A model generated the notes under the pieces. That model saw only the letters and a list, made by a program, of their open reading frames with translations, did no database searches and was not told the DNA's origin. A stretch of 64,000 bases of DNA from Citrus sinensis (lineage: Eukaryota; Streptophyta; Magnoliopsida; Sapindales; Rutaceae), in NCBI RefSeq assembly GCF_022201045.2, contig NC_068560.1, positions 34,373,001-34,437,000 of the forward strand, given 5' to 3'. Shown here piece by piece: positions 22,661 through 34,678 of the stretch (position 1 is the first letter of the stretch; each line of letters opens with the position of its first letter). A program made the translations under genes and the position numbers.

Positions 22661-24677
22661 AAGAGTTACTTAAAAAAAAATGTAAAAAATTACGAACATA
22701 AAATAAAAACCCATTGATTACCTTATATATTTGATTTTGTATTTAAATTGAATAATGATTATTTTTTGTTCTTGTGATACATTTGATGTTTTATTAAGGA
22801 TAAAACTTATTCTCAAAGTTAAATAAGACTTATTAAGGATAAAACTTTAATGTTTTCAAAGTTGTTTTAAAATGAGCTCATTTTACATTTTTCTACACCT
22901 CAGCAACAACATAAATGGTTTCTGAATATAAGTAAGGAGTAAAGTTTAAAACTATGCATAAAACTCAAAATTAAATCTAATTTTATTGATATATCATATA
23001 TGTCTAGTAATAAGAATATCTTTTTATTTTGTTTTTGTTTGATCTACATTAAGATAAATAATTTCACTTAATTAACTTGTGTCGTAAACATATATTATTA
23101 TAGAAAATTTAAAAAAAAAGTTTATAAACATTCCAGAATGAGCATAGAGTTTATAGTTAAAACAATTCAACAAAACCTATTCCACTTGTTTTCAGTATAG
23201 TTTTTTTTATTTTCAATTGATGAGTGATTTTTTTCCTTTATTTAATTAAAGTAAATGGTTATATTATTTTTCACTAAAATAATATAAAAACAATGTTAAT
23301 TATTTTAATAATAATATTTTTATATTAATTTACTTATTCATAGTCTTATATATAATTTATAAAATTTATATTTAGCACAATACTAGTATCATAATTTTAA
23401 TCACAATATTATAGAATTTCCTATTTATAATAAAAATAGAAGCTGATAACCGTTACATTTATTTATGACTATAGTTTAAAGTTGAGAGTTCTATATAATG
23501 TTTAATATTATTCAACCGATAACACTAAAAAAATAAAATTATTTAACTTTTGATGATGACCATTACATTTATTTTTCTTTTAAAAAAATGGATATTAAAT
23601 GGTGCAAACAACTGTTGGTATTAAATATCTAGTCTTGCCGACACATCAACTGCCATTGGATTGGGACCCATTTAACTACCGGCCATAAAACAGTTTGGAC
23701 AAAACTTAATCCTGAAAAACTTGTGGACCCCTCCTTTTAAAAAATTAAAGAAAAATTACGTGTCAAAACAAGAAGAAAAAATTACAATGATGAATTATTG
23801 TTATGTCAAATTATCACACATAAAATAAAGAATTTAAGCAAAAGTCTTAAACCATTATAAATGTGAACATATGGCAGATTTATGATATGATGGGTCCACC
23901 TATTAAATATTTTTTTTTAGTGTGGATATTCGTGTTTCATAAAAGTATAAATTTAATATTTTATAATAGTATAAAATATTTTATAAAGGGCAAACGTCAA
24001 CACTTCAAAAAATTTCCTTTACTATTTTAGTTAGTATTTTATTTTTTATGAACCGACCCAGTATGAAAGGAGATTAATCTAAATTATGGTATCGATTTAA
24101 AAATACCTCTTATAGTTGGGATCCACTTAGAACTGATAAAAAAAAAATTATCATTACAAAGAGTGAAAAAAAACAATCCAATTTTGAGGGTTACTAAAGC
24201 ACTAAAAATATATATATAAAGCACAAGATATTTAAAAATTGGAGAGAGTTCATATCAAAAAAGGGTCTTATTCATTAATGGATATGACATACAATGCAAA
24301 GTTTCGCAGTCTATTAAAGCCAGAATTAATTTTATCCATTAAACTGCTCTTTTCCTATTTTATGGATAATTCTTTTGAACCACTGTTGAAGTATTTGCAA
24401 TTTGTGTCTCAGCATGAAGTCTCGTTGGTGAAACCAACCATGTCCACATATGACGAAAATAAATGAACCAACAATAGACCAGTCACATTATTATTATTAT
24501 TTGAGCACATAAATTGATTTTCTTATAGTAAAGAAAAAACAAGATTTTTTTCTCCGTGAATTTGACTTTTTCTTGTGGTACCGAACCAACCATAGAGTTA
24601 TTACCTCTAAAATTTTCTGAAGGGTTAAGATTTTTTTTTTTTAAACAATTAAAATCATCCCCAGAAAGAGACTCGAG

Positions 24678-24687
24678 TACACGTGTC
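24678..24687 (+). promoter_or_regulatory. ABRE-like element upstream of ASR copy 1
   Basis: TACACGTGTC contains the G-box/ABRE core ACGTGTC about 200 bases before the TATA box. It is fully conserved in ASR copy 2 (29147-29155 region). ABREs bind ABA-responsive bZIP factors, which fits ASR regulation by ABA and drought. A further ACGTGTC copy lies at 23758-23764 and is also duplicated. Confidence 0.6.
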
Positions 24688-24886
24688 AAAAAATTGAAGT
24701 TTCTAACGGAGTTAAGAAATAAGAATATGTTAAAATAAGTAAATTAATGCATACATATCAAAAAAATCTTCCAAATATTAATTAAGTAAATTCAGATTAG
24801 TACAATTTTATTGATTATTTGATTGTCACCCAGAAAATCTAAGAAGATATTGTTAGCAACCCTTACTATTTGGGTCACGAAAAGCT

Positions 24887-24894
24887 TATAAATA
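24887..24894 (+). promoter_or_regulatory. TATA box of ASR copy 1
   Basis: TATAAATA lies 109 bases upstream of the start codon, in a segment conserved in copy 2. Spacing fits a transcription start near 24920, leaving an 80-base leader. Confidence 0.65.
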
Positions 24895-25002
24895 GACGCA
24901 CATCCCCCATACTACGATCATCAGCAACACCAAAAACACTTTCTTGAAGTAGCGTCTATTAAATTTCTCTTCTGCTATCACTTTTTACTCTATTAATTAA
25001 TA

Positions 25003-25809
25003 ATGTCTGAGGAAAAGCACCACCAACACGGCCTCTTCCACCACCACAAGGAGCATGAGAAGCCTGAGGGTACCACCGGCTACTCCGACACCGTCACCGG
25101 CTACTCTGATACCGCCACCGGCTACTCTGATACCCCCACCGGTTACTCCGACTTGACCACCGGATACTCTGATCAGTCAGCCACCGATTACTCTGAGACT
25201 ACAGGTTATCCGGGAGACCGGCGCCGGCCATCAGAGATGGAGAGCGGTGAGTATGGCAGGAAAGAGGAAGAGTTTGATTACAAGAAGGAGGAGAAGCACC
25301 ACAAGCATCTCGAGCACGTTGGAGAGCTTGGAACTGGTGCAGCTGGTGCTTTTGCTCTGGTAAAGTGCTTCTTCATCAAAGTGCCTTTTCAATTGTTTGA
25401 TGGTATAGAGTTTCATTTCTCATGCATGCTTGGAAAAAGTGTTTTTTTGACAACATACTTATATATAATACCGCGCATGTAACTAGGTTTTTTGCATACA
25501 CTGGCAAAAAAAAACAAAAAATCCCATTATTTTCTTTTCATTCTATCTTTATGTTGACCCTCAAATTTTTTTTTTTTTTTGTTGGGGGGGTGGGGGGGTG
25601 TTGATACGATATTGTAAATGGATCAGCTTGAGAAGCACAAGGCAGAAAAGGACCCAGAGCATGCACACAGGCACAAGATAGAGGAGGAGATAGCCGCGGC
25701 AGCAGCCGTTGGATCGGGAGGATTTGCGTTCCACGAGCACCATGAGAAGAAAGAAGCCAAGGAAGAAGACGAGGAAGCTCATGGAAAGAAGCACCACCAT
25801 CTCTTTTAA
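25003..25809 (+). CDS. ASR: Abscisic acid / stress-ripening (ASR) protein, copy 1
   Basis: Two exons, 25003-25359 and 25627-25809, join in phase 0 to give 179 residues. The N-terminus is His-rich ([15 protein letters not shown]), the zinc-binding part. A run of heptads xTGYSDx follows (five copies, about residues 26-60). The ABA/WDS domain then runs from roughly [12 protein letters not shown] across the splice junction to [21 protein letters not shown]-rich [20 protein letters not shown] and [11 protein letters not shown] proteins are small, hydrophilic and largely disordered. They bind zinc, act as chaperones and as DNA-binding factors, and are induced by ABA, drought and ripening. Compared with copy 2 the difference is three extra heptads. 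The start follows a leader conserved in both copies. Confidence 0.93.
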
Positions 25810-26297
25810 TTAATTATGTGATGCGTGCGCTACCTTTTTTAGTTTATTATAATTATGTGTTAATATTTTCTGTATTTTATTTGTTTTTGTTCGTTAATTA
25901 TCATTGAGCACAGAGGTAGCTATCTGCAGCCCTAAATAATACCCTTGTGTGTTTGTGTGTATGGGTGAGTCTGGTGACTTTTGTAAACAGACCGGAGTTA
26001 TCTGGTTATGTTGTCATCTTCCATTTATATATATGTTGATAATAAAAATTAGTTTTAATTGTGTGTTTATTATTTATAAGATTTGACCTCATGATCTGAT
26101 GTTTTCTCCAATCTCAGCTGTTGCTTTAGAAGTTGGGATCATCTGTTAATTATTATTGTTTTTTAAATGAAGTGAGCTGACAACCATTGGGCTAAAGACT
26201 AATAATTCAACATCATAAATAAACAACTCTCTTTGCCGTGATGTAATTTTATTTGCCAATGGGATAAAGTAAATTTACGTGAAATAACATTTATTCT

Positions 26298-26388
26298 ATG
26301 GACCCCCAGGCCAACTTTAGGGGAACATTTTCCTAGAATTGGCCTGGGGAGCAGCTGCGTGGTGGCAGCACAGCTGCCCCAAACGGGT
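26298..26388. repeat. Double-hairpin insertion present only in ASR block 1
   Basis: About 90 bases absent at the matching place in block 2 (30730). The first part is bounded by a perfect inverted repeat, CCCCAGGCCAA at 26304-26314 and TTGGCCTGGGG at 26339-26349. A second imperfect hairpin follows, GGGGAGCAGCTG to CAGCTGCCCC. It is GC-rich against an AT-rich background, so it may be a foldback element or short MITE. Confidence 0.6.
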
Positions 26389-26697
26389 TTATATATTTAT
26401 TAAATTTGTTAAAGGAATATATAAAGTTTAAATTAACCTACAACTTTTCTTAAGATTCAAATCCTTGGGGCTTTATCAAATAAGATTTGATATTATATCT
26501 GAAAATGTAATTGTGAAACCAATGATTATAAGTTGAACTTAATGTACAACTAATCTTGATATTACCAAGTTGATTTATGGACTTTTGCTCGAGAATGTTG
26601 TATGACTCGTGACAAGTTGGACTGAAAAGCCCATCGAGTAATGGAATGTTAGGTGTATTTTCTCAAGAAGCAGCACTAAATAATCACCCGCTGACAG

Positions 26698-27949
26698 TCA
26701 AATAAAGCTCACCAATTAATTGGACAACAACAATTATCTACATCCATTAAAGTGAAGCAAAGTAAAGAAAGGTCTATGCAGGCTTCACAAGCACAAATTA
26801 ATCAAGTAGTTGCACAAGCACAACCTGAACAAGCACCAGGTAATATTTAACCTCTATGTTAATTCCTTATTTTTATGTCCATGAATAATAACTAAATTAA
26901 TACTTTTTAGGAATATATGGACCTCAAAGTACAATTGGACAACAACAACAACCTGCATATATTATAGCGAGGCAAAGGAGGGCTAGACCATTGCATGATC
27001 AAGGAACTAGTAACAACAACAATAATGGAGTTATTAATACCGAGCCTGTTCTAAAAAAAGTCAGAAAAGAGAGCAAAGATAGGTTGAATGCAACTCAACC
27101 ATCAGCTTCTATGCCTGATGGCTTTGGTGGTTGCATGTAGTATCTTGTAAAATATGATATCTAATTAGTTTTGTTAACTATTGTAGCAGGGGGTAAAGGT
27201 GGCTTCATTCATTGGGTATGTGGCAATAAAATTCATACCCATTTGAATATTGTGTTTACTTTTGGTTAACTATGATGGAATCTTCTTATATTATGATTAC
27301 ATTTAGCTTATATGGCATTGATGCGTCAAACGATTACTCCCTGATTTTGATTATAACGAAGATATATAATTTTTTTTTTTTGGCAATGCCGTAAGATTTT
27401 GTTGGATTGTTTTTGTAAGAAATGATTGGGTATTTATTTTTTTGCAAGATTATAATTGCGGAGACATAAATGGTTGAAAGGATAGAATATTCGGGAATGT
27501 TTGTGCAAGGAATGTGGTTTGACAGAAGTGACGCAAATTAGGCTTATTGCATTTGTGTTTTACGGGTATGTATAGCTTGATTCATGAAATTAGAAAATAA
27601 ACGTTAGTCTTCCTATTAATATTCATTTTTTCAATCCATATATTAATGGCAATTAAGTCTTTTTGACTCTAAAAGTAAGGGCACTTTTAAAATTTCACTT
27701 TGTTATATATCAATTAAAACATGTGGGTAATTGTGTGATTTTATCCACTAGAGCTAAGAAAATTGGCGCCAATCTCCTGTCATTTGGATACTAGGGGCAA
27801 ATAGGTAAAAGTATTTAAAAATTGAGCAACTTCTGTTATTGTTATAACAGCAGGGAGGAAATTGGTCATTATGAAAATAGTAAAGGAAGAATTGGTATAT
27901 AATGATTTTAATAAGGGGGAAATTAGCAATCTCCCTTATAACCACCGAA
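26698..27949. other. Unique spacer between the two ASR blocks
   Basis: This stretch of 1.25 kb is not repeated on either side of the duplication. It contains a possible two-exon reading frame (26776-27140, listed separately). The rest is AT-rich with no recognisable feature. Confidence 0.65.
26776..27140 (+). CDS. Hypothetical Gln/Asn-rich protein, two exons (uncertain)
   Basis: I do not recognise this product. An ATG at 26776 opens a frame whose first exon ends at a GTAATA donor (exon 26776-26839). A TTTTTAG acceptor starts the second exon at 26911, which ends at a TAG at 27138-27140, phase preserved, 97 residues. The first part repeats Gln-Ala (QASQAQINQ, QAQPEQAPG). The second has QQQQ, a basic patch ARQRRARPLH, an NNNNN run and KKVRKESKDR. 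The composition resembles nuclear low-complexity proteins or fragments of plant transposon-encoded proteins. Either a captured exon pair or a chance frame would explain it. No promoter is seen. Confidence 0.3.
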
Positions 27950-29146
27950 ACATCAACTGCCATTGGATTGGGACCCATTTAACCACCGGCCATAAAACAG
28001 TTTGGACGAAACTTAATCCTGAAAAACTTATGGACCTCCCTTTTCACTTGTTTTTAAAAAAAAATTAAAGAAAAATTACGTGTCAAAAAGGAAAAAAAAT
28101 TACACTGACGAATCCCTTATTGTCATGCCAAATTATCACACTTAAAGTAAAGAATTTAAGCAAAAGTCTTAAACCATTATAAATGTGAACGTATGGCTGA
28201 TTTATGATATGATGGGTCCATCTATTAAATATCTTGTTTTCTTTAGTGTGGATGTTTTTATTTTATTTTATAAAAGTATGAATTTAATATTTTATAATAT
28301 TATAAAAACTATATAATATTATAAAATATTTTATAAAGTGCAAAGTTCAACACTTGAGAAAGATTTCTTAAGGTTAAAGTTTATCATTACAAAGAGTGAA
28401 AAAAAAAAAGAAGAGGAAAATATCCAATTGTAACTACAACCGTCATGTTTTTACATTGCATTTCTTACAATTTTCCATTAAATATTTCTCAAATTCTTTA
28501 GAGAATTAAAATAGAATTGTTATAAAATTAAATTCTCTCATGATCTAAATTTGTCTCGTGTAAAATTTAGTTGGAAATTAGTGGTTAATTAAAAAAAGTT
28601 AAATCAAAATCATACATAGCATTAAAAAAAAAACATAAAACACAAGACATTTAAAAATTCGAGAGAGTTCATGTTAAGAAAGGGTCTTAATTCAATAATG
28701 CATATGATATGAAATGCAAAGTTTGGTGGGTCTATTAAAACTATAATTATTTTTATCCATTAAACTGCTATTTCCTATTTTATGGATAATTCTTTTGAGC
28801 CACTGTTGAAGTATTTGCAATTTGTGACTAAATTGTCTGAGCATGAAGTCTCGTTGGTGAAACCAACCATGTCGACATATAACGAAAATAAATCAAAATC
28901 CGGAAACAATATTAATGTAACAATGAACCAACAGTAGACCAATCGCATTATTATTATTATTATTATTTGAGTACGTAAATTGATTTTTTTAGAGTAAAAA
29001 GAAAAAAAAAAGATTTTTTTTCTCCGTGAATTTGACTTTTTCTTGTGGTACCGAACCAACCATAGAGTTATTACCTCTAAAATTTTCTGAAGGTTAAGAA
29101 TTTTTTTTTAAAACAATTAAAATCATCCCCAGAAAGAGACTCGAGT

Positions 29147-29155
29147 ACACGTGTC
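29147..29155 (+). promoter_or_regulatory. ABRE-like element upstream of ASR copy 2
   Basis: ACACGTGTC, identical to the element before copy 1 and at a similar distance from the TATA box. A further conserved ACGTGTC lies at 28078-28084. Conservation in both blocks supports retained ABA control of both genes. Confidence 0.6.
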
Positions 29156-29353
29156 AAAAAATTGAAGTTTCTAACGGAGTTAAGAAATAAGAATATGTTA
29201 AAATAAGCAAATTAATGCATACATGTCAAAAAATCTTCCAAATATTAATTAAGTAAATTCAGATTAGTACAATTTTATTGATTAGTTGGATGTCACCCAG
29301 AAAATCTAAAAAGAAATTGTTAGCAACCCTTACCATTTGAGTCACGAAAAGCT

Positions 29354-29361
29354 TATAAATA
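29354..29361 (+). promoter_or_regulatory. TATA box of ASR copy 2
   Basis: TATAAATA, 108 bases before the start codon, in the same context as in copy 1. Confidence 0.65.
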
Positions 29362-29468
29362 GACCCACATCTCCCATGCTATGATCATCAGCAACACCAA
29401 AAACACTTTCTTGAAGTAGTGTCTATAAATTTCTCTTCTGCTATCACTTTTTACTCTATTAATTAATC

Positions 29469-30224
29469 ATGTCTGAGGAAAAGCACCACCACCACGGCCT
29501 CTTCCACCACCACAAGGAGCATGAGAAGCCTGAGGGTGCCACCGGTTACTCCGACTCGACCACCGGATACTCTGATCAGTCAGCCACTGCTTACTCTGAG
29601 ACTACAGGTTATCCGGGAGACCGGCGCCGGCCATCGGAGACGGAGAGCGGTGACTATGGCAGGAAAGAGGAGGAGGTTGATTACAAGAAGGAGGAGAAGC
29701 ACCACAAGCATCTCGAGCACCTCGGAGAGCTCGGAACTGCTGGAGCTGGTGCTTTTGCCCTGGTAAAGTGATTCTTCATCAAGTGCTTTTTTTATTTTGT
29801 GATAGTGTATAGTTTCATTTCTCATGCATACATACAAAAAAAAAATAATTTTTTTTTTGACAGCATATATATGTATATATACAAAGTACCACGCATGTAA
29901 CTAGGCTTTTTGCATGGATTGGAGGAAAAAAAAAGAAAGAATCCCATTATTTTCTTTAATTTTATCTCTATGTTGACACTCAATTATTTATTTATTTATT
30001 TATTTTTGGGGGGTGTTGATACGATATTGTAAATGGATCAGCTTGAGAAGCACAAGGCAGAAAAGGACCCAGAGCATGCACACAGGCACAAGATAGAGGA
30101 GGAGATAGCCGCGGCAGCAGCCGTTGGATTGGGAGGATTTGCGTTCCACGAGCACCATGAGAAGAAAGAAGCCAAGGAAGAAGACGAGGAAGCTCATGGA
30201 AAGAAGCACCACCATCTCTTTTAA
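29469..30224 (+). CDS. ASR: Abscisic acid / stress-ripening (ASR) protein, copy 2
   Basis: Exons 29469-29762 and 30042-30224 join in phase 0 to give 158 residues. It has the same organisation as copy 1: His-rich N-terminus ([15 protein letters not shown]), only two TGYSD heptads, then the ABA/WDS domain ending GKKHHHLF. The second exon differs from copy 1 by a single residue (VGLGGF instead of VGSGGF), while the repeat region has changed in length. Intact frame, TATA box and ABRE suggest it is functional. The shared intron has diverged mainly in homopolymer tracts. Confidence 0.93.
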
Positions 30225-31036
30225 TTAATTATGTATTGCGTCCGCTACCTTTTTTAGTTTATTATAATTATGTGTTAATATTTTCTGTATTTTATTTGTT
30301 TTGCACGTTAGCCCTCATTGAGCACAGAGGTAGCTGCAGCCCTAAATAATACTGTTGTGTGTTCGCGTGTATGGGTGAGTCTGGTGACTTTTGTAAACAC
30401 ACCGGAGTTATCTGGTTATGTTGTCATCTTACATTTATATATATGTTGATAATAAAACTTAGTTTTAATTGTGTGTTTATTATTTATAAGATTTGACCTC
30501 ATGATCTGATGTTTTCTCCAATCTCAGCTGTTGCTTTAGAAGTTGGGATCATCTGTTAATTATTATTGTTTTTAAATGAACTGAGCTGACAGCCATTGCG
30601 CTAAAGACTAATTCAACATCATAAATATATACATATACTCTTGGAAAAATGAAAAACTCTCTTTGCCGTGATGTAATTTTATTTGCCAATGGGATAAAGT
30701 AAATTTATGTGAAATAACATTTATTCTCTATATTTATTAAATTTTTTAAAGGAATATATAAAGTTTAAATTAACCTACAACTTTTCTTAAGATTCAAATC
30801 CTTGGGGCTTTATCAAATAAGATTTGATATTATATCTGAAAATGTAATCGTGAAACCAATGATTATAAGTTGAACTTAATGTACAACTAATCTTGATATT
30901 ACCAAGTTGATTTATGGACTTTTGCTCGAGAATGTTGTGTGACTCGTGACAAGTTGGACTGAAAAGCCCATCGAGTAATGGAATGTTAGGTGTATTTTCT
31001 CAAGAAGCAACACTAAATAATCACCCGCTGAGAGTC

Positions 31037-32782
31037 GCAAGTTTCTTGGCACAATGTTACTTTCATGGATTTAATTCTCTAATTATTGTATTTGACTCTA
31101 AAGCCGAATCCCTGTACCATTGTCATGAAGGAGGGCGAAAATAATCATTTCTGATTCGGCTCAACTTTGATACAATAGTTGGAGCGATTAATGTTACACT
31201 TTAACATCTTACTAGGGACGTAGCTTTCTCCTTTATTGAAATAAACATGAAAGTGAAAAAAAAATGTAATTGAAAAGATTAAGAGGACATGAAAGAACAC
31301 TAAACAGGCGGATAATTAGAGAACTCATGATTGTCATCTTTAATTTGCAGTGAAAGAGCATTAATTTTTTTTTTCTGGGTTTTATCTCACCACTTGAGAG
31401 TGGTACAATTAACAACAACCCAAATTCACTAGCATCTATGTAATTCTATTATTATTCTTGCTAAAAGTATGCTTAAACAAAAAAGAAATGTCGACAGTTC
31501 TAAATAGATAAAAATGATTTTAACTAGCGTTAAAAAAAATCTTTATGGATTAAATTTTTTATAATAATTAATAATTTTTATTATTATTTAGTTTAATGAT
31601 AACTATGGATTCCTTTTTCTATTTATATAATCAGTTTACATTTATATAATCAGTTTAATTAGTTCGAGCCTAAAACTTTTAATAACAAGAGATTTTATCA
31701 TCTCAATTAGATGGAACCTACAGTGAAGAATTGTTTATATTACAACAGTATATTATAAAATCCTACCCCAAGAAATCAGAGGGTACCATTTTCTTTTTCG
31801 GTCGTGGAAGCAATGTATATTTAATCATGGAGACATAAGTCGTCAAGACTAACAGTTTTATCACTCCCACTGGACAGTGGTGGGTCACCAACTCCACCAA
31901 CTTATCCATTGATTCGAATATCTGGATATTCTCTATTGACATGATGATCATATACTTGATTAAAATACGAAAATTAATTAATTTTCCTCTAATGCATACT
32001 TGAAGAAGCATCTAAGAATGCCAGCAATTTTATTTCGTCGAAGGTGATCGGGTTAATTAATTATCTTGCAGAAGAGGACGATTTAGACGAAACACTGTTA
32101 CAGACCAATTATATATATTGTCAAGTTTAAGGGCTATTGTCTCAAATCAGGTGATATTAAGTCGTTGTTGTATACACCACTAGAACACGTGCACATGAGC
32201 TCAAAATATCGAGATTACATTTATTTATTTATGATAAGGACAAGTAATTTGGATAAATCCATGACACCTAGCACTACACTGAAACCGCGGGTCTTTTGAT
32301 CGTGGCTGTATTAGAAGAACTTGCCTGTGGACAGTGCTGGCACAAGCATAATAGGGTTCGGCTGATCTCATTTGCATTAATCTATCATTCTACTACTTAA
32401 AATTTTCACATTTATCTAATTTCAATAATTTTAAAATTATTAGAAGGACTTGCCCCGAGACAGTGGCTGTATTAGAAGAACCTGCCTATTAGGTTATATA
32501 ATAAGTTTAATACAGAATATTTTCAAGTAAAAATCTCATAATTAATAATTATCATTGATGCTTTATAACCTTCAAAAACAGATACGTGAAGTAAAAAAGC
32601 ACACCGACTCTGACTGAAATCTTGCAAACAAATTAAAAACCAAACACGACCCAAATGCCACACAGTGAATTCAAACGGACATGAAACAAAATTCATGATT
32701 AAATATCAATTACTCAATTTTAATTTGTAGTACGTAAAAGAACCAAAAATTAACCAATCCCCAATCATGATATACAGTGTCT
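31037..32782. other. Intergenic stretch between ASR block 2 and the EC1 pseudogene
   Basis: No gene is recognised. It contains a short direct repeat based on ATTAGAAGAACTTGCCT at about 32310, 32439 and 32471. The rest is AT-rich. Confidence 0.6.
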
Positions 32783-33197
32783 TTAGGAAGCCCAACGGAC
32801 GGTGGTGCATGATTGATCGTCGGTTTCATGATGATCACAGTAGCCTTCGCGTATATCACCCTCTTTGGTCGTGAGCCCTAATGTACCGATCATATTAGGC
32901 CAGGCTGCCAGCACTGGCTTCTTATGGTACTTATGGCTTCGCAAAAGTTGTGCATGATTGAAGTTGAATCAAACTCTAGGTCACCTCCTGGCCTGGCGTC
33001 CAGGATCAATGTGAAAGTCGTCATTATCATGACCTCTGATCACCCGGGTAGTGTAAAGAATCCCAAACATTTTGTGGATTCATGGTATAGTCTTAATCCG
33101 GCAACGAGCCTTCATCCTGAGCCTTGCATGGATCATGGAAGCTATGAGCAAAGCTGAAAAGAAGAGTTAGCAAGAAAAGCTTAGAATTGTTAGCCAT
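32783..33197 (-). pseudogene. EC1 egg-cell-secreted peptide pseudogene
   Basis: Read on the minus strand, an ATG at 33197 begins MANNSKLFLLTLLFSF, matching the signal peptide of the intact neighbour (MANASKLFVFSFLMAS). The frame is then shifted and meets a stop. The middle of the ECA1/prolamin-like domain is scrambled. The C-terminal part is recognisable in a different frame as WPNMIGTLGLTTKEGD followed by GYCDHHE, then a short new tail and a TAA at 32785-32783. The upstream TATA sequence is also retained (about 33247-33254). This is a decayed tandem copy of the gene at 34679-35110. Confidence 0.8.
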
Positions 33198-34678
33198 TTT
33201 CGAGAGAGAGATGTGAAGATTGAAGAGTGAAGTGGGTTGCTAGGGTTTTTATAGAGATTGAATCTGTAACTGGTGATGATGAACATTTTTAAAGTACGTA
33301 AAATAAGTTTGGAGCATACTAATTAGGTTTAGGCGTTTAGCTTAAGTTCGAAAGGATGTGTATGTGCTTATTGATGAGCCTATATTATGGAACGTACGTA
33401 AATGAATACACGGCAACTTTTAACTAAAATTTGCCTTCAAAGATTTCTGTTTAATTACCTCCTCGTTAATTTTAACAATGACAGATGCTTTTTCTTCAAA
33501 AATAAATAAATAAATAAACTAACAAAACTAATGATAAATAGGCGTTACGAATAATTGAGTACTTAGTACATCATCACAATACAGAAATTGCCATATAAAT
33601 TGTATTCCAAACTGTTATACTTTTGAGTATCCCCTCGTCCAAGACCATCGAAATGAAAACTAATGATATCATAATTTTTTTTTTCATTTGGCGTGAAGTT
33701 GAAACCATGTGCCCGGAGGACAAAACAAATTTTTAATGAAATTTAGTAAAGAGTAATGCTACGCTTAAATTGGGATAAATATACGTTGTATTTCGATACA
33801 ACATCGAAAATATGTTATTTATTGATAGGTGAAGTAAGTTTGTCACAATAATTATGAAAAAGAAAAGTTAAATAATACTTAATACAAAAAATAATTGTTG
33901 ACACATCACTTGAGATAATTACATTTCTCAACTATGTAAGTATATAATATAATTGTTCTTATTGGCCTCCTCGAGCTTGTTTTTCTCCATTGTGGCCCCA
34001 GTTGAATCAAAATCGGATTCTGCCAACGCATGCATCTAAAAGACTACTAACAAAAATCAACGTAGATTGATGCAAACCAAAATTAGTTCGCTATGACCTG
34101 TAATTGACTGTGGTATCTAGTTTAACTGCGTGCAGTATTAGAGATTAATCGTCTCCAGGACCTATAATTTAAGTTTCGATTAGGGGCAAGGCAGCAGTAT
34201 AGGTAGGTTAGATCGATGAGGAGGAGGACGACAACAATGATTATATGATGAACATAGAACCGATCTTACAGAATTCAAGTTTGGTGATGAAGAGAGGAGT
34301 GATTGGATTCAGATGGCGATAATTAGTAGTTACATGAGATAATAATTCCAAGGAATTGCTATTATGGTGAAAAATTAAGCTAGTATACTGTTATATAGTA
34401 GTCGATTAAGCAATATTTAAGGAAAGCTTATTCGTCAAAGTAACTCATATTTACATAAGGAAAATTTTCATCCATATGATTATTGCTTGAAAACATAAAA
34501 AACTAGCTGCCAACGAGACAAACTCCTCCAAACTTCAAACCAAATAAAGTAAATTAAAATGACCCAAGTAACACAAAACTAGCAAACTAAGTGCCTAACA
34601 TTCAACTTAATTCGACCAAAGCAAACACCACAAGAAACTTTATTAATTAAGTTGAATAAAAATAAAATAAAATTCCAC
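33198..34678. other. Intergenic stretch between the EC1 pseudogene and EC1 gene
   Basis: Contains the remnant promoter of the pseudogene and the 3' flank of the intact gene. AT-rich. No other gene could be supported. Confidence 0.6.

Larger units (their letters stand above)
19875..23642. other. Gene-poor AT-rich stretch upstream of the ASR blocks
   Basis: Holds the SDG41 3' end, homopolymer runs, a possible SINE relic near 21110-21240 and a 154-bp tandem repeat at about 21960-22660 (listed separately). Short open frames of about 60-80 codons near 20480-20980 lack family features or codon bias and are read as chance. Confidence 0.6.
23643..26697 (+). repeat. ASR segmental duplication, block 1
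   Basis: A block of about 3.05 kb containing an ASR gene is repeated at 27950-31036. Matching begins at ACATCAACTGCCATTGGATT and ends near AATAATCACCCGCTGA. Promoter, gene, intron and long 3' flank all align with scattered substitutions and indels. Beyond these ends the sequences diverge. Confidence 0.85.
27950..31036 (+). repeat. ASR segmental duplication, block 2
   Basis: Second copy of the block at 23643-26697. It lacks the double-hairpin insertion of block 1, lacks part of block 1's 24010-24130 sequence, and has its own extra sequence around 28420-28620. Confidence 0.85.

Noticed and set aside
24239-24466. 75-codon frame upstream of ASR copy 1
   Set aside because: The same region in block 2 has frame-breaking differences, so the frame is not conserved between the duplicates.
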